This document shows, one piece after another, positions 41,141 through 50,374 of a stretch of 64,000 nucleotides of DNA; position 1 is the stretch's first letter, and each line of letters opens with the position of its first letter. The position numbers and the translations under genes are program-made. The DNA is taken from NCBI RefSeq assembly GCF_001864895.1, contig NZ_MJGO01000034.1:16261-80260 (forward strand), written 5' to 3'. The notes under the pieces were generated by a model, which saw nothing but the letters and a program-made list of their open reading frames with translations, was not told the origin of the DNA and made no database searches. The DNA is from Curtobacterium sp. MCBA15_009 (GTDB lineage: Bacteria > Actinomycetota > Actinomycetes > Actinomycetales > Microbacteriaceae).

Positions 41141-41773
41141 ATGGTGACCCTGCACGACGCGCGCGCGGAGGACGACCAGTCCCTCGCGGAGCGCACCGTC
41201 CGCGGCGCGATCCGCGCCTACCGTCTGCACTCGTTCAACGAGGTCGACGCCGCCGTGGTCGCCGAGGTGTCGTGCGTCCCGCTCGAGACCGTCGAGCGGC
41301 TGTTCCCCGCGTGGGACGCCCTGCTGCTCGTCACCTACGACCGGTGGACGCAGCTGCGGGGGACCCGGCGGCAGGCACCGCCCGCGTGCACCATCGACCA
41401 CGTGCGGATGACCCTGGCCGAGGACGTCGCCGACCCGGGCCTCGTGCGCCTGCTCGCCGGGGTCGTCACCATCGCGAGCTCGGAGTCCCGGTTCGCGGAC
41501 CTGTTCCGGAAACGCTTCGAGGAGTACGTCGAGGAGCTCGCCTGCGGCCTGCAGGGGGACTTCGACCGCGGGACGGAGGAGTCGGCGATCCCGGCGCACC
41601 AGGCGGCGACGCAGCTGCTCGCCGTCTACGAGGGGATGCAGATCCAGATGCTCGTCCGCCCGTACGTGGACGTCCTCGTCGAGTTCGACCGGGCGGTGCA
41701 CACCCTGCGGCAGGGCTGGCGGCAGCGTGAGGTGCACTCGTGGGAGATCGAGGCGATCACCGCGGGCGTCTGA
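41141..41773 (+). CDS. TetR-like transcriptional regulator
   Basis: A 210-residue protein with a TetR-type N-terminal helix-turn-helix (TVRGAIRAYRLHSFNEVDAAVVAEVSCVPLETVERLFPAWDALLLVTYDRW). The recognition part is less canonical than usual (VSCVPLETVERLF). The helical C-terminal domain would bind a ligand. ATG 41141 is chosen; an in-frame ATG at 41123 is an alternative. It overlaps the convergent ABC permease gene by 17 bp and may regulate that transporter. Confidence 0.8.
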   Translation: MVTLHDARAEDDQSLAERTVRGAIRAYRLHSFNEVDAAVVAEVSCVPLETVERLFPAWDALLLVTYDRWTQLRGTRRQAPPACTIDHVRMTLAEDVADPGLVRLLAGVVTIASSESRFADLFRKRFEEYVEELACGLQGDFDRGTEESAIPAHQAATQLLAVYEGMQIQMLVRPYVDVLVEFDRAVHTLRQGWRQREVHSWEIEAITAGV

Positions 41774-42980
41774 CCCGCCGCCAGGACAGGACCTGCCGCA
41801 CGGTCACCTTCGAGCCGTACTGGGCGACCGAGTGCCGGAACAGGTACTGCGCGAACCACAGGAACAGCCCCGCCACGACGAAGACCTCGGCGACGCAGAC
41901 GATCGACTCGACCACCGTCAGCGAACCGACGGCGTTCCGCACCATCGCGGTGACGGGGGTGAACGTCGGGAAGTACGTGAAGAACGTCGCGACCGGTGAC
42001 GACGGTGTGGTCATCACGAAGAAGGCCGCGTAGATCGGGATGATGAGCGCGAAGATCGCCGCCGACTGCAGCGCCGAGGCGTCCTTGATGGACGGGACGG
42101 CGGCGCCGACGGCGACGAACAGCCCGGACGCGAGCAGCACGCCGCCGACGAGCAGCAGCGCCCCGACGAGCATCCGCCACGGGTCGACGACCACACCGCC
42201 GAGCCGCGACGCGACGAGCGGCAGCAGGGCGGCCGTCCCGACGAGGCCGGGCACGACGAACACCGCGACCTGCACGAAGCCGACGAGCAGCATCGCGATG
42301 ACCTTGCCGCGGATGAGGTCGCCGGCGGTCACGGTGGTGAGGATCATCTCGGAGATGCGGTTCTCCTTCTCCTCGACCACGACCGTCACCATGCGCGAGG
42401 CGAGCAGGATCACGAGCCCGAAGAACGCCGCGACGTAGAGCAGCGGCGGCACGATCGACAGCCAGCCGGGAGCCACGGCGCCGTCGGCGTACGTCGTCAG
42501 GTCGGTGTCCGGCGGGTTCCGGAGCAGGTCGACCGTCTCGGGGTCGTCGACGGCGGTCGCGACGCTCTGCTCGAGCACGCGCTCGGCCAGGGTCGAGTAG
42601 CCGCCGTTCACGAAGAGCCCGCGGTCGGCGCCGTCGATGCGCACCGGCTGCGACGACGGCGACGCGGGGTACTCGATGAGCAGGTCGAGCGTGCCGTCGC
42701 GCACCCGGTCGCGGTCCGCCCCGACGTCGTCCGAGGGGGAGCCGCCCCACCGCGCGGCGATCCGTTCCGACACCAGTCCGGAGTGGTCGACGTAGTGGAA
42801 CGGGGTCTTCGTGGCGGACGTCCCGCTCACCACCGAGGACGTCCCCGCGGCCTGGCCGATGCCGACGAGCAGGGAGACGACGACGATGACGACCGGCAGC
42901 GCGAGCGTGCCGATCCAGAACGCGGGCTTCTTGACCGCCCGCACGAACTCGAACCGGACGACGGTGCCGAGACGGCTCAC
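41757..42980 (-). CDS. ABC exporter permease (NatB type)
   Basis: A 407-residue ABC-2 permease. The first helix (FWIGTLALPVVIVVVSLLVG) is followed by a large extracytoplasmic domain of about 150 residues, then five or so helices starting LLYVAAFFGLVILLASRMVTVVVEEKENRISEM, the EExE-like motif of the NatB/ABC2_membrane_3 group. It may export Na+ or a compound such as an antibiotic or bacteriocin. GTG 42980 overlaps the ATPase stop (GTGA). Confidence 0.88.
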   Translation of the reverse strand: MSRLGTVVRFEFVRAVKKPAFWIGTLALPVVIVVVSLLVGIGQAAGTSSVVSGTSATKTPFHYVDHSGLVSERIAARWGGSPSDDVGADRDRVRDGTLDLLIEYPASPSSQPVRIDGADRGLFVNGGYSTLAERVLEQSVATAVDDPETVDLLRNPPDTDLTTYADGAVAPGWLSIVPPLLYVAAFFGLVILLASRMVTVVVEEKENRISEMILTTVTAGDLIRGKVIAMLLVGFVQVAVFVVPGLVGTAALLPLVASRLGGVVVDPWRMLVGALLLVGGVLLASGLFVAVGAAVPSIKDASALQSAAIFALIIPIYAAFFVMTTPSSPVATFFTYFPTFTPVTAMVRNAVGSLTVVESIVCVAEVFVVAGLFLWFAQYLFRHSVAQYGSKVTVRQVLSWRRVRRPR

Positions 42981-43915
42981 GCGCGGGCCCCCGCACCGGC
43001 GGCCTCGGCGGTCAGCGCGTCGTGGCCGTACACCTGCACGAAGATCTCGTCGAGCGGGATCCGGCGCATCGCGAACGCGGTGACGTGCACACCGGCGGCG
43101 ACGAGCGACGCCAGGATGTCCGCGCCGTCGGCGGCTGCGGCCGGGGTCGGCACCAGGTAGGCGACGTGCCCCTCGTGCCGCGCGAGCCGGTACAGGTCGG
43201 ACGGCGGGACCGTGCCGTCGACCCCGACGCGCGCGACGGCGCCGCCGAAGGCGTCCTGCACGTCCGGGATGGTGCCGTACGCGGCGGCGGTGCCGTCCTT
43301 GAGCAGCAGGATGCGGTCGCAGAGCCGTTCGACCTCGTCCATGTGGTGCGTGACGAGGATCACGGTGGCGCCGTCGGCCTTGCGCTCGGCGACCAGGTCG
43401 AGGAGCAGCCGTCGGTTGACCGGGTCGAGGCCCTTCGTCGGTTCGTCGAGGATGAGCAGACGCGGCCGGTCCATGATCGTGATGCCGAGCTGCACCTTCT
43501 GCTGCTGGCCGCCGGAGAGCTTGTCGACGCGGGCCTTCGCACGGTCCGCCAGGCCGACGCGGGCCAGGTAGTCCATGCTCCAGGCCGTGGCGTCCGTGCC
43601 GCGCAGCCCCCGCAGCCGACCGAAGTACGACATCACGTCGATGACGGACTCCTTGCGGTACAGCCCGCGCTCCTCGGGCAGGTAGCCGATCCCGCCGGTC
43701 GCGGGTCGGTACGGTTCGCCGTCGATCGTCAGGGTGCCCTCGGTCGGGGCGGTGATGCCGAGCAGGGCCCGGATCGTGGTGGTCTTGCCGGAGCCGTTGC
43801 TGCCGAGCAGCCCGAACGTCTCGCCGGGGGCGATGTCGAACGACAGGCGGTCGACGACGGTGCGGTCGCCGAACCGCATCACGAAGTCCCGCACGTCGAT
43901 GCTCGCCCCGCTCAT
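42977..43915 (-). CDS. ABC exporter ATP-binding protein (NatA type)
   Basis: A 312-residue ATPase with Walker A GSNGSGKTTT, signature LSGGQQQKVQLG and Walker [14 protein letters not shown], followed by the DUF4162 C-terminal region (GHVAYLVPTPAAAADGADIL) usual in NatA-like proteins. It partners the overlapping permease. ATG 43915 lies six bases after TAGGGT, a leaderless layout. Confidence 0.92.
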   Translation of the reverse strand: MSGASIDVRDFVMRFGDRTVVDRLSFDIAPGETFGLLGSNGSGKTTTIRALLGITAPTEGTLTIDGEPYRPATGGIGYLPEERGLYRKESVIDVMSYFGRLRGLRGTDATAWSMDYLARVGLADRAKARVDKLSGGQQQKVQLGITIMDRPRLLILDEPTKGLDPVNRRLLLDLVAERKADGATVILVTHHMDEVERLCDRILLLKDGTAAAYGTIPDVQDAFGGAVARVGVDGTVPPSDLYRLARHEGHVAYLVPTPAAAADGADILASLVAAGVHVTAFAMRRIPLDEIFVQVYGHDALTAEAAGAGARA

Positions 43916-43962
43916 GCCGCGACCCTACCGGGACCGGCTGACGGACCGGGACGGTGACGACG

Positions 43963-44010
43963 GACGGACGGGAGGCCCGTGGCGGCGCCGCCACGGGCCT
44001 CCCGTCCGTC
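43963..44010 (-). terminator. GGACGGGAGGC-family hairpin, perfect 48-bp palindrome
   Basis: The whole 48 bp is a perfect palindrome: the left arm opens GACGGACGGGAGGCCCGTGG and the centre is GGCGGCGCCGCC. It lies directly downstream of the GH13 stop (44040) and upstream of the ABC ATPase start, on their common strand. Confidence 0.8.
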
Positions 44011-44039
44011 ACCCGGTCGCGTGCGTGACGCGTGCCCGG

Positions 44040-45701
44040 TCAGGAACGCAACCAGGCCGTCCCGACACCGGCCAGCGTGCCGTCGGCCACCGGAGCCGAG
44101 GCGAGCAGCAGCTCGCCCGACGGCAGGGCGAAGGGCTCGTCGCCGAACACCGTCACGCTCGTCCAGCCGTTCGGACGACGGAAGGCGAGCACGTCGTCGC
44201 GGCCGGTCTCGAGCCACTCGAGCCGCTCCTCGGACTGCAGCTGCCCGCGCAGGGCGAGGGCCTTCCGGTACAGGTTGAGCGTCGAGTCCGGGTCGGCGTC
44301 CTCGGCCTCGACGCTCGACTCGGCGAACCAGGCCGGCTGCGGCAGGTGCGAGCCGCCCGGACCGAAGCCGTACGACGGGCCGGAGCGGGTCCACGGGATC
44401 GGGACACGGCAGCCGTCGCGGCCGACGTCGACACCGGGGTTCCGGAAGAACGCAGGGTCCTGGCGGTCGGCGTCCGGGATGTCGCCGACCTCGTGCAGGC
44501 CGAGCTCCTCGCCCTGGTACAGGTACGCGGAGCCGGGCAGGGCGAGCTCGAGGAGCGTCGCCGCCTGCGCGCGGCGGAGTCCGAGGGCACGGTCGAGGTC
44601 GTCGCGGGAGCCGCCGGCGAGCAGCCAGGCACTGCCCTGCTTGTCGGGTGAGCCGTTCCGCGGCGGCAGCGCGTAGCGGGTCGGGTGGCGGACGACGTCG
44701 TGGTTCGAGAACACCCACGTGGTCGACGACCCCGACTGCTCGGCGAGCCCGAGGTTGAACTCGATGATCTCCTTGAACGTGCCGGCGTCGAAGTCGGCCT
44801 CGAGCAGGTCGAAGTTGAACGCCTGGCCGAGCCCGTCGGCGCTCGCGTAGCGCGCGCGGCGGTCGGCCGCGACCCAGGCCTCGGCGACCGCGGTGCGGGC
44901 CGGCGTGTACTCGTCGAACACCTTCCGCCACTCGGCGTAGATCTCGTGCACGTCGTCGCGGTCCCAGAGGATGTGCGAGCCGTCCTTCGGCGCCGCGAGG
45001 ACCTCGTCCCACGTCGGCAGCTCGCCCTCGGGCAGGTCCTTCGCCAGCCCGTGGGCGACGTCGATCCGGAAGCCGTCGACCCCGCGGTCGGACCAGAAGC
45101 GCAGCGTGTGCAGGAAGTCGTCGCGGACCTCGCGGTTCGCCCAGTTCAGGTCGGGCTGCTCCTTCGCGAAGTTGTGCAGGTACCACTGGCCGTCGCCGAC
45201 GGGGGACCAGGCCGGGCCGCCGAAGATCGACACCCAGTCGGCCGGCGGCTCCTGGCCGTCCGGGCCGGTGCCGTCGCGGAAGACGTAGCGGTCGCGGGCC
45301 GCCGAGCCCTTCTCCGACGCCAGGGCCTCGCGGAACCACACGTGGCGGTCGCTCGTGTGGTTCGGGACCACGTCGACGATGACCCGGATGCCGGCGCCGT
45401 GCAGGGCCTCGACCAGGCGGTCGAAGTCGTCGAGGGTGCCGAGCCGCGGGTCGACGTCACGGTAGTCGTCGACGTCGTAGCCGCCGTCGGCGAGGGCGGA
45501 CGGGTAGAACGGGCTGAGCCAGACGGCCTCGATGCCGAGCGAGGCCAGGTAGGGCACGCGCTCGGTGATGCCGGGCAGGTCGCCGATGCCGTCGCCGTTC
45601 GCGTCGGCGAACGAGCGCGGGTAGATCTGGTAGACGCTCGCCTGGCGCCACCAGGTCTCGTCGGTGGCTGCCGTTCCCGTCGTGGGCAGGACGTCGGTCA
45701 T
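44040..45701 (-). CDS. GH13 alpha-glucosidase
   Basis: A 553-residue cytosolic alpha-glucosidase/oligo-1,6-glucosidase. It begins WWRQASVYQIYPRSFADANGD (the glucosidase start) and carries the four GH13 regions: DVVPNHTSD, GFRIDVAHGL with the nucleophile Asp, AVAEAWV with the acid/base Glu, and FSNHDVVRHP. The family releases glucose from malto- or isomalto-oligosaccharides or sucrose-like sugars. ATG 45701 follows GAAGGAAG. Not in an operon with a transporter here. Confidence 0.93.
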   Translation of the reverse strand: MTDVLPTTGTAATDETWWRQASVYQIYPRSFADANGDGIGDLPGITERVPYLASLGIEAVWLSPFYPSALADGGYDVDDYRDVDPRLGTLDDFDRLVEALHGAGIRVIVDVVPNHTSDRHVWFREALASEKGSAARDRYVFRDGTGPDGQEPPADWVSIFGGPAWSPVGDGQWYLHNFAKEQPDLNWANREVRDDFLHTLRFWSDRGVDGFRIDVAHGLAKDLPEGELPTWDEVLAAPKDGSHILWDRDDVHEIYAEWRKVFDEYTPARTAVAEAWVAADRRARYASADGLGQAFNFDLLEADFDAGTFKEIIEFNLGLAEQSGSSTTWVFSNHDVVRHPTRYALPPRNGSPDKQGSAWLLAGGSRDDLDRALGLRRAQAATLLELALPGSAYLYQGEELGLHEVGDIPDADRQDPAFFRNPGVDVGRDGCRVPIPWTRSGPSYGFGPGGSHLPQPAWFAESSVEAEDADPDSTLNLYRKALALRGQLQSEERLEWLETGRDDVLAFRRPNGWTSVTVFGDEPFALPSGELLLASAPVADGTLAGVGTAWLRS

Positions 45702-45789
45702 CGCGGTGCTTCCTTCGTTGTGGTGGTCGTGCCGGTCCCTGCACTCTTCTCCGGTCCCGCCGGGTCCGGCCGGAGGAACGCGGGAGTCT

Positions 45790-45980
45790 CCCAGCTCCGG
45801 TCGGGCGGCGCGCGGGGCGCTCTGGGCTCGGGTCGGGGTGGTCGGTGGGGCGCGCTCGGCGCCGGTCGGGCGGTCCGCGGGGCGCTCTCGGCGCCGGTCA
45901 GGTGGTCGGCGGACAGCTCTCTGCGCCGGTCGCGGCGGTGGGCTGAGTGCTCTCGGCTCGGCTCGGCTCGGCTCGGCGCC
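45790..45980. repeat. Degenerate minisatellite with GGCTCGGCTC tract
   Basis: Between two genes lie imperfect copies of GGCGCTCTSGGCGCCGGTCRGG with spacing near 50 bp, ending in a 5-bp tandem GGCTC run (about 45953-45976). No gene is supported here. Confidence 0.6.
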
Positions 45981-45982
45981 GG

Positions 45983-46711
45983 TCAGACGGTCGGCGGCAG
46001 TGGGACGACGCGGTCGGCGTCCCACGGCTCGGTCCAGCCGAGCCGGTCGAACAGCGCGTCGAGCAGTCCGGCGGTGAACCCCCACACCAGGTGCGGTCCG
46101 TGCGCCGACTCCACGGTGAACGCGGGGCCGCGCCACTCCCGCCCGCCGTCCCGCAGGACGGTGACGCCGCGTCGGGCCGGGTCGAGCAGGTCCGCCACGG
46201 GCACCCGGAACACCGCGGCCGACTCGCGTTCGTCGACCACCCGGATCGGTGACGGCTCCCGCCACCAGCCCAGCACCGGACGGACCAGGTGGTTCGAGTG
46301 CTCCAGCGGCACCGCGGGCAGCGTCCCGAGCACCTCGACGCCGGCGGTGTCGATGCCGGTCTCCTCACGGGCCTCGCGCAGGGCAGCGGCGGTGGCGTCG
46401 CGGTCCCCGGGGTCGATGCGGCCGCCCGGGAAGGCGACCTCGCCGGGGTGCGAGCGGAGGGTCGCCGCACGGGCCAGGAGCAGGACGTCGAGGTCGCGGC
46501 CGACCGCCGGGGCACCGGTGGGGTGGTCGCCCGGCGTGCGGGTGCTCGGGACGTCGTCGAGCACGCCGAAGAGCATCAGGACGGCAGCTCGTCGTGGGCC
46601 GGTCGGGGACCGCCTGTCGACCGACCTGCCCGCGGCGGGGCGGTCCGATTCGACGACGCCGGCGAGCGCGGCCCGTGCTGCGACTGCTGTCTCCGGCCGG
46701 TCGATCGTCAC
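45983..46711 (-). CDS. Nudix hydrolase, CoA-pyrophosphatase (NudL) type
   Basis: A 242-residue Nudix enzyme. The region LRSHPGEVAFPGGRIDPGDRDATAAALREAREETGI combines the NuCoA motif with the Nudix box, placing it in the group that cleaves CoA or related nucleoside diphosphate compounds. VEVLGTLPAVPLEHSNHLVRPVLGWW follows as in NudL. GTG 46711 is six bases after TAGGCT, so leaderless. The N-terminal 40 residues are basic and variable. Confidence 0.9.
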   Translation of the reverse strand: MTIDRPETAVAARAALAGVVESDRPAAGRSVDRRSPTGPRRAAVLMLFGVLDDVPSTRTPGDHPTGAPAVGRDLDVLLLARAATLRSHPGEVAFPGGRIDPGDRDATAAALREAREETGIDTAGVEVLGTLPAVPLEHSNHLVRPVLGWWREPSPIRVVDERESAAVFRVPVADLLDPARRGVTVLRDGGREWRGPAFTVESAHGPHLVWGFTAGLLDALFDRLGWTEPWDADRVVPLPPTV

Positions 46712-46803
46712 CGGTCCAGCCTAGGCGGCGCGCTCAGCGCTCTCCCGGCCGGGTCCGCCACGGTGGACCAGGAACGGGTCATTCGAACGTCTGGGGAACA
46801 ACG

Positions 46804-47367
46804 ATGGACCGCATGCGTGCACTGCCGCTGCCAGCACTGCTGCCGCTGATCTTCGCGCTGCTCTTCGCGGCGTGGTTCGCCCTCGGGGTGCTCGTCGAGG
46901 GCGGCGACTTCGCGCCGCTCCAGCGGGCGGTCGGCGCGTTCGTCTACGCGGGCGTCGCGACGGTGTGCTTCGGGTTCGTCATCCGCAACCGCCGTCGGCG
47001 TCTCGGTGGCGCGCAGGCCTCGGTCGCGGTGCAGCGCGCGGTCCGGACGGGCGTCCTGCCCGAGGACGAGCGGGTCGACACGACCGTGTGGCGCCCCGAA
47101 CTCGAGCTGCTGCGGAGCCGGTACCGCTCCACGCTGGTGATCGTCCCGGTGATGGCAGTGCTCGGCGTCGGGTTCTCGGTCTGGGCCGCGTTCACGATCA
47201 CGCCGCTGTGGTGGGGGTTCCTCGTGGTCTTCGTCGTGCTGTCCGCCTGGGGGTACCGGGACGCCCGACGGTCGGTGCGCTCGATCGACGGACTGCTCCC
47301 CGCCCTTGAACTGCTCCCCGCCCTGCCCGGGTCGTCGAGCGTCGCCCCGGTCCGGGATCCGGCCTGA
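46804..47367 (+). CDS. Uncharacterised four-helix membrane protein
   Basis: A 187-residue protein with two helices near the N-terminus (LPALLPLIFALLFAAWFALG and GAFVYAGVATVCFGFVI), a basic cytosolic stretch RNRRRRLGG, and two more helices (about residues 112-155). No family recognised. It stands alone with GGGGAA before ATG 46804 and a hairpin after the stop. Confidence 0.8.
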   Translation: MDRMRALPLPALLPLIFALLFAAWFALGVLVEGGDFAPLQRAVGAFVYAGVATVCFGFVIRNRRRRLGGAQASVAVQRAVRTGVLPEDERVDTTVWRPELELLRSRYRSTLVIVPVMAVLGVGFSVWAAFTITPLWWGFLVVFVVLSAWGYRDARRSVRSIDGLLPALELLPALPGSSSVAPVRDPA

Positions 47368-47402
47368 CGACACGGACCCCGGACCGGATGGCCGCCCCGT
47401 CA

Positions 47403-47440
47403 CGGTCGTCGCGCCCCGGTGAGCTCGGGCGCGACGACCG
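47403..47440. terminator. Hairpin between convergent genes
   Basis: Perfect 14-bp arms CGGTCGTCGCGCCC (47403-47416) and GGGCGCGACGACCG (47427-47440) with a ten-base loop, between the four-helix protein and the GH16-like gene. Unrelated in sequence to the GGACGGGAGGC family. Confidence 0.7.
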
Positions 47441-47482
47441 CAGCGGGGCGCGATCGCGCAGGCCCCCTCGGGCCCGCACCGC

Positions 47483-48427
47483 TCACTCGGTGGTGGACAC
47501 CCAGTCGATGAGCAGGTGTCCGGACGCGCCCCAGTTGCCGACCTGGAACATGAATCGGTGCGGCGTCGTCGGGACGTCCTTCGTCACGGTGTGGAGCACC
47601 TGTCCGTCGACGCTGTATGTGACCGACCGACCCGGGTCCCAGTCCACCGTGTAGGTGTGCCAGTCGCGCCACGAGACGCCGCTCGGCACCTGGACCCGCT
47701 CGGCTTCGCGGCCCGGGGTCATCGAGTGCTGGAACGCGGACGGGCTCGCCTCGAAGTTGCCCTCGGGGAAGTCGATCTCGCCGTCGGCCCACCGGTTCGA
47801 CGTCGGCCAGAGCATGAAGGCCGCCCCGTTGCCGTCGCCGCCGGTCGCCCGTGCACGCACGGAGAACGAGCCGCCGACGTGGTCCCAGGCGCCGGCCTTC
47901 GTGCCGAAGGTGCCCGCAGCACCCGCGCCGGTGCCGAGCGCGACGTCGAGGACGCCGTCGTGCGCCGTGACCGTGCGACTCGGCGCGTAGATGCCCGAGG
48001 TGCCGTCCGGGTACGGCTGCCACGACTGCGCGTACGCCGACGCGACCTGGCCGAGCGCGGCACCCGCCGAGAACTGCTCGACGAACGACGAGTCCGGCGG
48101 GGACGCTGCCGTGGCGGCCTCGTCGACCGGGGCGGTGGCAGGCTCGGGCGTGGGGCTCGCGGTCGGTTCGTCGGTGGGGGCGGGAGCCGGGTCCGGCGTC
48201 TCCGTGGGCTGCGGGTCCGTCGTGTCAGACGGTTCCGGGGCAGACGTCTCCGAGGGTGCCGGGGTCGGAGTGTCCTCGCCGGTGGGTCCCGGCGTGGGCG
48301 GCGCCGTCGGCGGGGCGTGGTGGTGGTGCCCACCCCAGCCCCACCAGGTGGTGGCGGAAGCGGCGGTCGGGACACCGATCACGAGCGCACCGGTCGTGGC
48401 GGCGGCGATCAGGGCGCGGCGGTTCAC
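47483..48427 (-). CDS. Secreted GH16-family glycosidase
   Basis: A 314-residue exported protein. A signal peptide (LIAAATTGALVIGVPTAASA) is followed by WWGWGGHHHH and a long Pro/Thr/Glu linker (about residues 38-105), then a GH16-type beta-jelly-roll domain. The active-site stretch WADGEIDFPEGNF supplies the E-x-D-x-x-E catalytic pattern. GH16 enzymes cut beta-1,3/1,4-glucans, agars and related polymers. A long acidic linker suggests display away from the cell. GTG 48427 with GGAG upstream. Confidence 0.85.
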   Translation of the reverse strand: MNRRALIAAATTGALVIGVPTAASATTWWGWGGHHHHAPPTAPPTPGPTGEDTPTPAPSETSAPEPSDTTDPQPTETPDPAPAPTDEPTASPTPEPATAPVDEAATAASPPDSSFVEQFSAGAALGQVASAYAQSWQPYPDGTSGIYAPSRTVTAHDGVLDVALGTGAGAAGTFGTKAGAWDHVGGSFSVRARATGGDGNGAAFMLWPTSNRWADGEIDFPEGNFEASPSAFQHSMTPGREAERVQVPSGVSWRDWHTYTVDWDPGRSVTYSVDGQVLHTVTKDVPTTPHRFMFQVGNWGASGHLLIDWVSTTE

Positions 48428-49304
48428 CGCGTGCTCCGGTCGGTGGTGGTCAGGTGGTCACTGGTGCGCCGGGGACGGCGCAGGGTTCGGGTTGCGATGT
48501 CGGGCTCCTCGGTGAGGTGGGGCTCTGGCATGGACGGGGCCCATCGTGGGGCGCCCGGGACATCATGCACGATGCTGCCCCCCGTTCGGGGGTAATGACC
48601 GTAATCTGCACCCCCGGCGGTTCCTTCGCCTCCTGTTCACCGCCCCGCCCCGCCGCGCCGAGGCCGTCGAGCCGCCGGTTCCCGCGGCCGTCGGGTCGTC
48701 GGGGCCGTCGGGTCGCCGGAACGCCGGATCGCCGGATCGCCGGATCGTCGAGCCGCCGTGATCGTCAGGTCGCCGCGTCGCCGCACTGCCGGGCCGCGCG
48801 TGCCACGGCCGTCGGCTGGGGGCGGAGTAGCCGTCGCGCGCCGTGACGGTCGTGGTTCGCGATCCCCGGACTGCACGAACCAGGACCGTCAGCGATCAGG
48901 AGAGAGGACGGGTCCTGGCCCGTGCTCCGTGCTCCGTGCCCCGGGCCCCGGCGCGGGCTCCGGACCCCGGTCGCGGTGCCCGGCGCGGACCCGGGCACGA
49001 GGTGCGGCGCGGTGCGGTGCGGCGCGGTGCGGCGCGGTGCCCGGTCGCGGTGCCTGGCGCGGTGCGGTGCGCGGCGCGGACCTCGGGCGTGGTGTGCGGC
49101 GCGGTGCCCGGCGCGAGGCCCGGCGCCGGCGCCGATGCGGTGCCCGGTCGCCGCGGCACTCGGCGGACGCCGGTGGCCCACGCAACGCCGCCAGCGGCAG
49201 CGGGCACGCTCGCTCCTGGTCGTCCTCGTCCACCCACCGCCGAATGAGCCGACGGTTCCCGCGCACAGGGCGGGCCGAGGTCGCGGACAGTCCCCGAGCC
49301 CGTG
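48428..49304. repeat. Long gene-free stretch with GC-rich simple repeats
   Basis: No gene is supported. Near the GH16 start there is CATCATGCACGATG (48561-48574), an almost perfect palindrome that may be an operator, and a CCCCC-GTTC-GGGGG hairpin (about 48580-48592). From 48700 on there are CGCCGGATCG-type repeats, and from about 48990 to 49160 tracts of GCGGTGC/GGCGCGGTGCCCGG in tandem. Open frames here are artefacts of these repeats. Confidence 0.6.
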
Positions 49305-50315
49305 TCAGCGGGGGAGCGTCCGCAGCACCTCCGCCGCCCGCACGGCGTCCTCCTGGCTGACGTCGAGGTGCGTCACGAGCCGGACCCGGCGCGGCCCGAG
49401 CTGCATGAGCCGCACCCCGTCGGCGGCCGCGGCCTCGACGAAGGCCGCCGGGTCGGCGACCTCGGCGAAGACGATGTTCGTGTCGACGTGGGACGGGTCG
49501 ACGTCGAGGGCCTCGGCCAGCAGCCGGGCGTTCGCGTGGTCCTCGGCGAGCCGGTCGACGTGGTGGGCCAGGGCGTACCGGCCGGCCGCGGCGAGGAAGC
49601 CCGTCTGCCGCATGCCCCCGCCGTACCGCTTCCGCCAGATCCGCGCCGCGGCGATGCGCTCCGCCGAGCCGACGAGCACCGACCCGACCGGGGCGCCGAG
49701 TCCCTTCGACAGGCAGACCGAGACGGTGTCGAAGCCGTCCGCGAGCTCGTGCAGGGGCGTGCCCGACGCGACGTGCGCGTTCCACAGCCGGGCGCCGTCC
49801 AGGTGTACGGCGACGTCGTGCGCCCGGGCGTACGCCTGCACCGCGCGGACCTCGTCCTGCGGCTGCACGGTCCCGCCGCCGAAGTTGTGGGTGTTCTCGA
49901 TCGCGATCGCGGTGGTCGACACCGAGTAGGCGCCGGCGTTCGGTTCGGCCAGCTCGCGCACGGCGTCGGCGACGAGCCGACCGCGGTCCGACGGCCACGT
50001 CCTGGTCGTGATGCCGGAAAACACCGCGGCGGCACCGAGCTCGGCCCGCACCACGTGCGCCTGTTGGTCGGCGACGAGCTCCGCTCCCGGGGCGACGAGC
50101 AACCGCAGCCCGAGCTGGTTCGCCATCGAGCCCGTCGGGGTGAACAGGCCGGCCTCGTGCCCGAGCAGTGCGGCGACCTCGTGCTCGAGCGCCGTGGTCT
50201 CCGGGTCCTCGCCGAAGACGTCGTCGCCGACCTCGGCGTCGAGCATCGCGGCGCGCATCGCCGCGGTCGGACGGGTGACGGTGTCGGAGCGGAGGTCGAT
50301 GAGCGCGTCGGTCAC
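49305..50315 (-). CDS. Low-specificity L-threonine aldolase family protein
   Basis: A 336-residue PLP enzyme of fold type I. It opens with [15 protein letters not shown], has [10 protein letters not shown] and [13 protein letters not shown], and the PLP lysine is K204 in [12 protein letters not shown]. It cleaves L-threonine or allo-threonine to glycine and acetaldehyde, or acts on beta-hydroxy amino acids. GTG 50315 lies six bases after TAGCGT, so leaderless. Divergent from a phosphoesterase gene. Confidence 0.93.
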   Translation of the reverse strand: MTDALIDLRSDTVTRPTAAMRAAMLDAEVGDDVFGEDPETTALEHEVAALLGHEAGLFTPTGSMANQLGLRLLVAPGAELVADQQAHVVRAELGAAAVFSGITTRTWPSDRGRLVADAVRELAEPNAGAYSVSTTAIAIENTHNFGGGTVQPQDEVRAVQAYARAHDVAVHLDGARLWNAHVASGTPLHELADGFDTVSVCLSKGLGAPVGSVLVGSAERIAAARIWRKRYGGGMRQTGFLAAAGRYALAHHVDRLAEDHANARLLAEALDVDPSHVDTNIVFAEVADPAAFVEAAAADGVRLMQLGPRRVRLVTHLDVSQEDAVRAAEVLRTLPR

Positions 50316-50374
50316 CAGGCAACGCTAACCCGCCCGCCAGCCGCCGGACCACCGGCGCAGGTACCGTGGCGGGC

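Noticed and set aside
48844..49247. Several Arg/Ala/Gly-rich frames on both strands in the gene-free stretch
   Set aside because: They are translations of GCGGTGC-type repeats, open in many frames at once, and have no ribosome-binding site or domain.
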